From: Metarhizium brunneum
Taxonomy: Eukaryota > Ascomycota > Sordariomycetes > Hypocreales > Clavicipitaceae
Direction: 5' to 3'
Length of the DNA: 64,000 nucleotides
Assembly (NCBI RefSeq): GCF_013426205.1
Contig: NC_089424.1
Location: 1,736,001 to 1,800,000 of the forward strand
The position numbers and the translations under genes were made by a program. Below the pieces are notes generated by a model that saw only the letters and a list, made by a program, of their open reading frames with translations, made no database searches and was not told where the DNA came from. Positions 45,098 to 54,252 of this stretch are shown piece after piece (positions within the stretch are counted from its first letter, which is position 1; the number at the start of each line of letters is the position of its first letter).

Positions 45098-45686
45098 TCT
45101 TGATGCGGTTGACATGATTCAGCTGTCGTTCACCTACTCCATCTTGGCAAGAATGCCCAGGAATACATCTTTGTTTCAATTACATAGCCTCCTGCTGGTC
45201 GCGGGGCCAGGCTCACTGGGTAGTTGTTTCGGTCAGTTTTTGTCCCCCACGTACCTTGTTGTTTTAAACAGGACTTTTTGCATAATGTTTGAATGAGCAA
45301 GCCTATAATATGGGTGCAGAGTATCTCCGCAATATTTGATGTTTAGTTCTTTTCAGGTAGCATAAATATCTTTAAAAGTTGACACCAACTACTCTGAGCG
45401 TGCTCTGTATAGCCGCGTTCTCAACTTCATTACGTAGAAGTCTACCTACCTCTCCATTGCATAATTTCCCCACGACCAGGATGCTCTCATTCACCAAGCT
45501 GTCTCCTGCATGAGTACTTATGTGCCGACGTCTAGTATTGAATCGATGTGGTTTTAGGAGGTGTTTTGGCCAAATACCCATTCCAAGTATCGGTGGCGAT
45601 TACCTGAACGAGTAAAAATATCAAGGTGACATGGAGGCAACCCCTGGGAGTGCCACCGCAATCATGTTGGGCTCAGTACTTAAGTA
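45098..45686. other. Spacer between CorA gene and MITE
   Basis: CorA 3' end and unassigned sequence up to the MITE. No coding signal. Confidence 0.4.
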
Positions 45687-46065
45687 CAGTAAACCAGCGT
45701 TATTCCGATAACCTTCGTGAGGCCAAAATTAGCGATATTTGGTAACTATCGCAAAGGTGTAACTATTATAGGGTATATACCTTTACTAGGACTTACTAGA
45801 TAAAGATACATTTACAAGGATTTGTTACGCTGTAACCCCCTAAAAGGTGTAAAATTTACGCTTTTAGTAGGTCCTTATAAGGCCTAATACCGCCTAAATA
45901 ACGATAAAAGCTTATGATTTGTATGGCAACTGAGCCTAATACCTATAATATTATGTGAACTATAATTATTAATAATTTACTAGGGAAAAACCTTAAATAA
46001 CCGTGAATTATCGTAATAGCGTGACTATTATTAAGATATGGGATCGTTATAACGCTGGTTTACTG
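45687..46065. mobile_element. 379-bp MITE with TIRs and TA target duplication
   Basis: Left end CAGTAAACCAGCGTTAT (45687-45703) is the exact reverse complement of the right end ATAACGCTGGTTTACTG (46049-46065), a 17-bp perfect terminal inverted repeat. TA flanks both sides (45685-45686 and 46066-46067), the target-site duplication of Tc1/mariner/pogo elements. CAGT-type termini are common in fungal pogo/Fot elements. The interior is AT-rich, has no reading frame of note, and shows short internal repeats (TAACTAT, GATAAC). It is non-autonomous and would need a transposase from elsewhere. It sits in the 1.17-kb spacer between CorA and TIM8, with its right end 198 bp before the TIM8 start codon. 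The perfect ends suggest recent activity or good preservation. Confidence 0.85.
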
Positions 46066-46262
46066 TACCTATACCTCTAAGTACCTACCTAGTACCTATT
46101 TAGGTACCTAGGTAGTGGACCATCGTTCTTCCTGCGATTGGTCAACCCGAACACCATGCCACCCGCGCGCCCAGTCGGCGTTACTAAAATTTCAGCGCAG
46201 CTCAATCGCATCTAACTACACAGCTCGAGCTTCACCTTCACACTCCCCCCTACATTATCGCC

Positions 46263-46741
46263 ATGAACGCCGCCCAGGCAGGTGTCGAGAATCTCGACCT
46301 TGAAAAACTCAATGACAAGGACAAGGCTGAATTGCGCCAATTCCTAGCCAACGAGCAACAGCGTTCGCAGATCCAGTCACGTAAGTGCCCTTCGAAAGCC
46401 GATGTTCAGTCGCCCTGTGATTCATCTCCATCGCTCCTAACGGCTACCCATCATTCACATCAAGCTCTTGACCCCGCAATTTATATGCACATACTCGCTC
46501 TCTGCACATTTTCTAGCACACTGAACATTGATATCTTGTATTCTCAGCGTACTAACTTGCCGGCGGGCGTACAGAGACCCATAGCTTGACGCAGATTTGT
46601 TGGAAGAAATGCGTCACTGGAAACATGAAGAACCCTAAACTGGATCGCACTGAGGAAGGATGCCTGGCGAATTGTGTCGATCGATTTCTCGATATGAATT
46701 TCCTTACGATGAAACACCTAAATAGCATGCGATCATCTTGA
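46263..46741 (+). CDS. TIM8: Mitochondrial intermembrane-space chaperone Tim8
   Basis: Small TIM protein that, with Tim13, escorts hydrophobic precursors across the intermembrane space to TIM22. Exons 46263-46380 and 46575-46741 give 94 residues; the 194-bp intron is long for this window. The twin CX3C motif is CWKKC and CLANC, 16 residues apart, as required for Mia40 oxidation. The flanking sequence fits the Tim8 branch: [20 protein letters not shown] before and [13 protein letters not shown] after. No presequence, as expected. Its promoter contains or abuts the MITE ending at 46065. Confidence 0.93.
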
Positions 46742-47086
46742 GTCCGGGGACTCTGGACGATGAGTACTGGGGGTGGTTGATTGATGGCACATGAAAATAG
46801 ATGAAAAGGAGGACATTGTAAGATATAGGGGTCAATTCAACTACATTCAATTATACTTCTGTTTTACAGTATGAATTCACTGCCAGGAGGCTTTGCTGGC
46901 CTGTCCAGCACCTAGAGCTCTTATAAGTGATTTTACGTGGCCATGAACGGTCAGGTCCGGAATTCATCATTCATTTTTCCTTATTGTAGATGACAAGTTT
47001 TAAATGCGCCGTTTCTTATGTCCCTGCCCTGCATCCCTGACCAGACCATTTCATGAAAACCAAAAACAAGCTGCTCTGACCAATCC
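46742..47086. other. Convergent 3' spacer TIM8 / RPL25
   Basis: 345 bp of 3' untranslated sequence from both sides. Nothing else seen. Confidence 0.45.
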
Positions 47087-47837
47087 TTACACCAGGGAAA
47101 GTTTGTTGGCGGCAATATCCAAGGCATCAACATCGGGAGTCAGGCGGACATAGGCCTTCTTGGAGCCATCCGGTCTAGTTTGCACAAATTGGGTCAGTTG
47201 GCCGTTCAACCGAAAGTCTCCCCAGGCGAAGGTGAGGGGGCTGGGGATCAAACATACCGGATCAGGGTATTGATCTTGACGGTGTCAATATCATACAGCT
47301 TCTTGAGGGCAAGCTTGATCTGAGCCTTGTTGGCCTTAACATCAACGATGAAGACGAGTGTATTATTCTCCTCCATCTTCTTCATAGCGCTTTCCGTGTT
47401 GAGAGGGTGAATGACAATCTTGTGCTCATCAAGTCGCGGCTGGTGAGGGATCGACTTGCGAGGGTACTTTGGGGCTCGTGAAAGAACCAGAGTCTTGGGC
47501 TGGTGGAACGACGTGCTGGTTCGGACCTTGCGCTGCTTATGAGCGTGAGTCTGTAGCGAGAGAATGTTAGTCAAACTTGTGTTCCTTATTTGTTGCTCAG
47601 GTGGTAATAAACCTACGCCAACCAAAGCGGCCTTGGCGGCGGCGTTCGCACGCTTGGAGCCCTTTGGGGCGGCTATAAAGAAAGTGCATCAGCAATCGCT
47701 CTTATTTCAAGAACTCGCAAAATCTGCTGCTGCATGATGCCGAGAACGAATCCAAAAGAAAATTTTCATCGACGGTCGTTGCATTGATGCGCCAGATCCC
47801 AACTTCATCCCATACCTTTCTTTCCTTCCGAAGCCAT
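47087..47837 (-). CDS. RPL25: 60S ribosomal protein L25 (uL23)
   Basis: Large-subunit protein at the polypeptide exit tunnel, docking SRP, NAC and other nascent-chain factors. Exons (reverse) 47837-47816, 47672-47617, 47550-47258 and 47174-47087 give 152 residues. The N-terminus [20 protein letters not shown] is highly basic, doubling as a nuclear import signal. The uL23 core follows: [20 protein letters not shown], then [17 protein letters not shown] and a conserved end [19 protein letters not shown]. Introns are 143, 66 and 83 bp; a very short first exon and a longer first intron are common in fungal ribosomal-protein genes. Confidence 0.95.
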
Positions 47838-48287
47838 TGCGTTGATTCGAAGTCGACAAGAGGTGGTGAATTGTCGAGTGTGTGATGGAAGCTTGTTTAA
47901 AAAAAAGCCAGGGCTTGGGTACCAAGTTTCCAGGCCGTGTGCGAATATTCAATCAATTAGGGTTCGGATGGGGGCCCCATAATTTTTGTGGTCACGAGAT
48001 GGGTTGCACGTGACAGTTTCCAAACATCGGAGTTAGCAGTCCTGTACGTACTACTAGTACATCGTTAAACAAAGGGTTGAGACGGTAGAGATTTGGTGAC
48101 ATCAGTGGGCCATCTTTTCTATAGCCAGGCGAAGCTAGCTCGGTATAAATTTTCATGATAAGAAAGTTGTGATATGCGCTACAGCACCTCGGAGAGTCAA
48201 GAAATAAGACCGTTATTAAACGGAAAATTTCTGACTTAAGAACTACTTCACACTTCCTCCAGCACATGTTCGCATTGCAACTATAAA
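47838..48287. promoter_or_regulatory. Divergent promoter RPL25 / BMT2
   Basis: 450 bp between divergent start codons of a ribosomal protein and an rRNA methyltransferase, a pairing that suits shared ribosome-biogenesis regulation (inference). A TACTACTAGTAC word lies near 48050. No RRPE or PAC box was confirmed by eye. Confidence 0.45.
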
Positions 48288-49160
48288 ATGAGAAGACCAC
48301 GCAGAAGTCTCCATGCCGGCAGGCCACCCACTGCACAGCTAGCACGGCGATCTATGTCGCGCAAGGCAAGTCGAAATTTCATCAACAAACATCATCAGCT
48401 GGAGAAACGGCAGCGCCAGGCGATAGCGCAAGGAGACAAGGAAGCGGAAGCTGCTATATCTGCGGAAATATCCGACATGGGAGGCCTGAATCGATACCAA
48501 CAAGCCAGTTTGCAAGGCCAGAGCAATGAACGCGGCGGTGACACATCGAAAATTTTACTTGAAATGCTTCCAGTTGATCTGATTAAAAAGGCGAACAGAC
48601 GGCCGCGGATGCTGGAAGTCGGATCACTGAGTACCCGGAATGCTTGTTCCAATAGCCGTCTCTTCGACATGGTTCATATAGATCTGAATAGCCAGGAGCC
48701 GGGAATCCTCAAGCAGGACTTTATGACGCGACCACTGCCAGAGGAGTCGGCTGAAGAATTCGACATAATATCGCTGAGTTTAGTGCTTAATTTTGTCCCC
48801 GAAGCGGAAGGGCGTGGACAAATGCTTTTTCGAACGTTGTTGTTCTTACGACAGCCCGCTGATACAGTGCAGAAACCGAACGACGACCCCTTTCCATCAT
48901 TATTTCTTGTCCTTCCACGGAGCTGTGTTGATAACTCTCGCTATTTCTCAGATGAAAAGCTTGGTTCGCTGATGGGGGCTTTGGGGTACACCATGAGACG
49001 TTCCAAAAAGACTCAAAAGCTGGTCTATAGCTTATGGGCCAGGGACCATATGACGGCCGGCGAAATTCGCTTCACCAAGCAAGAAGTGAATCCTGGACGA
49101 AAAAGGAACAATTTTGCCATCACTTTGAAGAGCCTACCTCTCGGTTCCTGTATTAAGTAA
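48288..49160 (+). CDS. BMT2: 25S rRNA adenine-N1 methyltransferase Bmt2
   Basis: Nucleolar SAM-dependent enzyme that makes m1A at position 2142 (yeast numbering) of 25S rRNA. Single exon, 290 residues. Hallmarks of the family: SRKASRNFINKHHQLEKRQ near the start, GGLNRYQQASLQGQ (about residues 65-80), the SAM-binding segment RMLEVGSLSTRNAC, the acidic DMVHIDLN that follows it, and SLSLVLNFVPEAEGRGQML. A basic tail (NPGRKRNNFAITL) closes the protein. The N-terminus is arginine-rich (MRRPRRSLHAGR) and could act as nuclear import signal. Confidence 0.93.
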   Translation: MRRPRRSLHAGRPPTAQLARRSMSRKASRNFINKHHQLEKRQRQAIAQGDKEAEAAISAEISDMGGLNRYQQASLQGQSNERGGDTSKILLEMLPVDLIKKANRRPRMLEVGSLSTRNACSNSRLFDMVHIDLNSQEPGILKQDFMTRPLPEESAEEFDIISLSLVLNFVPEAEGRGQMLFRTLLFLRQPADTVQKPNDDPFPSLFLVLPRSCVDNSRYFSDEKLGSLMGALGYTMRRSKKTQKLVYSLWARDHMTAGEIRFTKQEVNPGRKRNNFAITLKSLPLGSCIK

Positions 49161-49537
49161 TGTTCCTTTTGTATGGGTATGGATATTCTTCTCTCCATCC
49201 ATGTCTTTTTTAAGGGCGGGGGGGTGGACGAGCCGAATTCGAGCACCTTTGTTCCACTGTAAATATCAACATTGCATATAGTGTAAATAGTGTTCAATTT
49301 ATAAAGAATCATCAAAATATGGAGTTACAGACCGCTATTTCGATGATATGGCATTGGAAGTCAGAGGCTCTTGCATTGGCAAATTCATGGCTTACAAGGG
49401 CATCTGGGTTGGCTCATTGCATTTTACCCTCTTTCAATTTCTAGTGCTGAGTTTTACGTCTTCTCTTCCCATCTCTCTGGTCTCCGGGATTATTTTGTTC
49501 GCCCTTGCCCACGGTACGAGGCCCGTTTCCCCAGACG
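49161..49537. other. Convergent 3' spacer BMT2 / UTR4
   Basis: 377 bp between two stop codons. A short G run lies at about 49217-49224. No gene recognised. Confidence 0.45.
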
Positions 49538-50482
49538 TCAATCTCTGCCGGTTGTCAAGGTGGCTAAAGATTTTTGAATCTTAGTTTCTGACTCCGGCGA
49601 AAAATCGGGTATCGCCATGCCTGACAGACTATTTTCGGGAGGCAGTGGTGCATTTCCTGGACGAGATACCGGAAGACTACACATGCCTGCCGCGAGTGCA
49701 GCATTGACTTCATTGAGATTATCGCTCAGGAACAGCCAACGTGAAGGCTCGATATCCGGATGAGTAGATAGAATCGCTGCATAACTACTCGCCTCTGTCT
49801 TGGGACCAGCATTGACGGTGTCAAACCAGCCGGTTATGAACTGAGACAGGTCTGACGGCTGAGCAGTCGTGTGTGCAAAGAACAGCTTCTGCGCTGGAAC
49901 GGATCCTGAGGAGTAGATCATTACCTTCTTACCAGCACTATGAGCCTCAGATATAAAGAGAGCCACGTCAGGGAAGACAGGGGCCTTGAGTTCTCCTGAA
50001 TCATACCCTGCCTGCCACAAGAGGCCCTGAAGAGCTTTTAAATAGGGAGCTTTGATATCTGCCGCCACTAGGTCCCGGACATGACTTTCCAAGGCCAAAC
50101 GGTCATTGCGGTATTCTTCAGGAAATGCATCTCGGTATTGAGCGAACGCACTATCATGCCAGTGAAGGTCAAGATATTGTGGAAGTGCTCTTAGTGCATA
50201 GGGAAACTGGAGTTTGAACAGGTTTCAGCGCCTGGACTCTACTCAATAGTGTCTGATCTGCGTTGGGAAGGCATAGGGGTGAAGTGGAAACGAAGCAGAC
50301 TCTTACCAGGACTTCATGAACAAATGTTATGGGACAGACAGTTCCCTCTGATGTGGATAGTATTAGTATGTTGTGTACATTGCAGAAGGCACCGGCACAT
50401 GTGGCCAGGGACGTCAGGGAACGACTTGCTTACCTATGTCCAGCACGATAACGCTGAAACCGGCAAAGCTTCTAGCGAGCAT
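49538..50482 (-). CDS. UTR4: Enolase-phosphatase E1 (methionine salvage)
   Basis: HAD-family enzyme with two activities in the methionine salvage pathway: enolisation and dephosphorylation of 2,3-diketo-5-methylthiopentyl-1-phosphate. Exons (reverse) 50482-50434, 50347-50307 and 50206-49538 give 252 residues. HAD motif I is VLDIEGT (Asp15), rebuilt across intron 1; motif II is MIYSSGS; motif III/IV residues lie in GPKTEASSY and LFLSDNLNEVNAA. The substrate-cap segment FPYALRALPQYLDLHW follows intron 2. Introns are 86 and 100 bp. The start MLARSFAGFSVIV puts motif I at the expected distance from the N-terminus. Cytosolic and nuclear in yeast. Confidence 0.93.
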
Positions 50483-53400
50483 GGCTATTTGGCCAATCCA
50501 AATAAAGCTTTCAAAAATGTACCATGGATATGTACCGGAAGTCCCAAATAGATGTGCCTGTGACGAGATACTGACTGTTGAGCAGCCCACCACCAAGACT
50601 GATTGGAGTGTCCTCGATTTGCGGTTGCAGGAGGGAGGGGGCCGATGCAAACAGAAGGACCGAAAATGGATCTTTGGATGCTGGCCTTTCCTGCAATCTT
50701 GTGCACGCCGTATCTCAATCAACCTGGTTTGTTTCCGTGTTCGCCGTCGAATGTTCGCAGTCTGTCGTCCCAGAACGACGGGATGAAAACGGGAGTGGTG
50801 GACCCTCAGGTGCTAGCTTCCTAAAGCGAGCGTTGAGCAGTACCCAGGTGCCAGGTACTCAGGCTGGGCGGGCGGATGTGGATTACACTGTCGACAAGTA
50901 ATTGGTTTCTGAATACTTAGTATCAATTTAAGTACTTTAGGCTTAGGTCACTAGACAGGAGTTGAGAACAGAGAGGCGGTCAAGGCCCAACCTCCCGCCT
51001 GCAATGGACAGGTTATGAAGCTATAGTTGTGCATACTATCAATTGACGAACCCAACACGCTCAGTAGCCACCTAGGTACTTAGTTTTGTGGTTCACGGGA
51101 TATAAAAACTCTTCAGGGAGTGAGTAGTGGATGTCCTCTTCATTTCAAAAATCTTACCCCCTTGTTCCAGCGACACTTGACGGTTCCTCTATCCACCAGT
51201 CGACAGCATTCATCATGAAATTCAACTTGCCTCTATCTGTTGTAGCCAAAAGCTCTGACTGAGAGTGTGCCCCTTCAGTTGCGTCGAGACAACTTAGCTT
51301 ATACAGTGGTATTGAAGCAACTTGGATATATACCTACCTAGGTAGATATATACATATAATGGTATCCAGGGGAGGCGCAGGCACCAGGTAAAGCGACTCC
51401 TCAAGAAATAATTATTGCGTCCTTTGGCGGGAGCACCAAGTTGCTTACTTGGACCACAGACACAACACTTCCTCTGGCACCGAGCAACAGATAACCATTA
51501 CTGGTGCCACGCGTTGTTGACAATTTTTCGGGTTGATCCCAGGGCCGGAGTACGTACACGTCGTGACCAGTACTACTAGTACTACTGGTCAGTCGAGCAG
51601 GCTTTGACGCTTGAGCTTGTTTGTTCCCGTGCGGTGGGCGTGTTTCGTGACCGCATTAGGCATGATACTACAAAATCTGCAGGAGACACGGGGAACGTAT
51701 GTTATGGTGACTTTGAAATTGAGTAATGAACCTCATAACAAGACGCAGAAGAGTACCTTTGAGGCTTGTCCTGTGCGGTCGGCGGTGTAGGCACACCATC
51801 ATGTCTGCATGCATTGGCCAGGGGGCATCCCAGGTGCCGAGGCCTGCACGGAGGACAGACAAGCTTGCGCAGGCTTGATGAAGGGTCATCATAATTGGCT
51901 CAGGGGGCTGCGATCTGCCCCGGTTGGGCCTTAACACCAGTACATACGTACATGCTAGTGCCCTGTGAGAGAATGGGGCTCACAGTACACTGTGTTGTGG
52001 TCACGCTGGCTGGGCTGTCATTTTGTACTTGAGTAGGATGCGGGGCCCATGTCAATAGCTAACCAATCAACCAATAGCCTACGTGGCATCATTTGTTTAT
52101 TGGCGCTTCCAAGACAGCATTGCTGCACCGTGCAAAAACAGTGAACGGACGGAACTGTACTATCCTTCAGGTGCTCCGTACTCCTTACAGGCAGACCACG
52201 GAGTTCGTTTTCAGAGGAACTTGATTCAAAGAACTAGAAGTTACGGAGTACACAAGGGTGATAACGGTGCCGCCCGTACCATGTTCCAGTTGGGTAATGG
52301 ATTATCTCGCCATCACCCTCCTGGTCTCCAAAATGCCAGCTTAATGCAGAACGATTCGAACTCGAACTTGCATATTGGCATCCTTGCATGGTCTGAATCT
52401 TGCTCGCGGCTAGGCAGTGAAGTCCTCCCTCGATAGTATCAAGGTAACACAGTGTGAGCTTCCAACAACATGTGTTCGATCCGATGCTCAGCCGTTCCCC
52501 AACGAACCATGAATGACGGATCCCCCGTTGCCACCAACGGACCAGGTCCTATCCCCTCCATCTATTTGGCTACCAGAGCAGCCCAGTGCGAAGCCGGTGT
52601 GTTGACAACGGCGTTACGAGGTGCGACACCGCCATGAATGACCAATCGTCCTGGGATGGCGCCCACCCCGGATCCACACATGTCGTGGCCTGTTCTCGAC
52701 AGCCACCAGATGAGGTGGATTGGACTGGATTGCTTGGTCCGTTGCCCGTCGTACCGCCATTCCCTCCATTCATGTCCACAGCGCTCACGCTCACGCTCTC
52801 CCCCGTCTTCATCCCCCCGATTCCCTCCCGCCCAGTGACACACGCCCCTCCCCTTCCAGCTTCCACTTCGTTCCATCTCATCCCACCCTCTTCCCATCAC
52901 CGCCATTCCCTTCCACCTCCTTCTTGCCTTTCGTCACCTTCCGCCCTTTATTACCATCTCCTAACCGTCTCATCTCCTTTCTTCTCCGCTCTCCTTACCT
53001 TCGTCACGACCTCACTTCCTGCCGACCTACTTCAAGGCAAGGCCTTCTTTCTCTGGACAGTGCGCCTCCTCTACCTGCCAGGCATCCAACGTCAACAAGG
53101 TCTCCCGTGACTCATCAACGGCCTCACGTTGCCTGTGCACACTACTCCTTCGACCGCCTTCAGTCCTCAACTTGACCGACGTCCCTTGTCGTCATTCACT
53201 TTCGAGAGAAAGAAGGGCTTCTGTACCTGCCAACGTCGTCTTATCATCTCGCTGTAGCACCCGACACTTGTTACACCGAGTTTGATCAAGGACCTTGACG
53301 ATCTCGGCAACTTGCGAAGCCTGTATTATCACTTTGCCTTCCGCCCGGTGTCCACCTTGCCGACCAATTCTTTGCCATCGTCTTTGCCTATCTGATCGCA

Positions 53401-54252
53401 GCCACCCCTCGCCCTCAACGGGCATTGAAGCACTGCATCCTGCAAGCATTGGGTCGTTGGGGTCTCTCCCCGTACGACACGTATAGTGCAAGACCTTGGA
53501 AACAGAGTCGCCCCCGCCCTCATAGGGATCACGACCGCAATAATATTGTAGTGACCTCGCAATCACCTTGAGCGAGCTATTCGCCTCGTCCACGAATTCG
53601 CAACTCTTTTGGCCCGAAAAGCTTGTCAGCGATATTTCCCGGTCGCTATAACACGATTTCGCCTCGTGAATACCTTGACAGTACTACATTAGCCGTCAAA
53701 GTCGTTCTGCCTCACTGCCAGGCCGCATTCTTTATTTCTGGTTTCATCAACAACACGATCCTCCATGTCATTATAACGATTTTCTCGCTTGTTTCTTGTC
53801 CAAGTTCGAGCCGTTCGGCTCCTACCGCTTCTTCGCTACAACGATTTGATAATACGCATTTCTTTTGTCCTCACATCTTACATACTTGCAAATGAGCCGT
53901 TGATTCAACTACGCGAACACTCAAATCCATTATTGCTTGCAACTGTTTGCACTACTTGTACATTTTCTACATTCGTCTTTCCCCCACTCACCATACACTG
54001 TTTCTCGAACAAGTTCTTCACCTTCGACTGGGCCCTTCATTGTGTACACGCAACCTAAAAGAAAACTGGCTTCTTTCTTGACGTCTGCCGAAGATTGTAT
54101 CTGCCTCACTGGAGCTAGTACAAACCGAACATATCAACAAAGCTCACTTGTACAATTTACACAGCTTGTGTCACGACGCGTTGCTTTTTCTTGCGAGGGT
54201 GTTTTCTTTTATTTCATCAAAGTTTCAAAAAATTTCTGTTCGCCTCAACAGC
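50483..54252. other. 3.8-kb gene-free span upstream of the Ksp1-like kinase
   Basis: No confident gene. The UTR4 promoter occupies the left edge. From about 52750 to 54250 the forward strand is strikingly CT-rich, fitting a long 5' leader of the kinase with several short upstream frames. At 51101 a TATAAAA box is followed by a start codon at 51215 and a signal-peptide-like mini-frame (see findings). Many TACTAGTA, TACGGAGTA and CCTAGG words occur between 51060 and 52260. Confidence 0.55.
52750..54252 (+). promoter_or_regulatory. Pyrimidine-rich putative long 5' leader of the kinase gene
   Basis: The forward strand shows long CT-rich stretches (for example CCTTCCACCTCCTTCTTGCC near 52910-52930) continuing with gradual change to the kinase start at 54253. 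Fungal transcripts often begin just after CT-rich tracts. Several short ATG-initiated frames precede the main start. Where transcription really starts, and whether a leader intron is removed, cannot be read from DNA alone. Confidence 0.4.
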
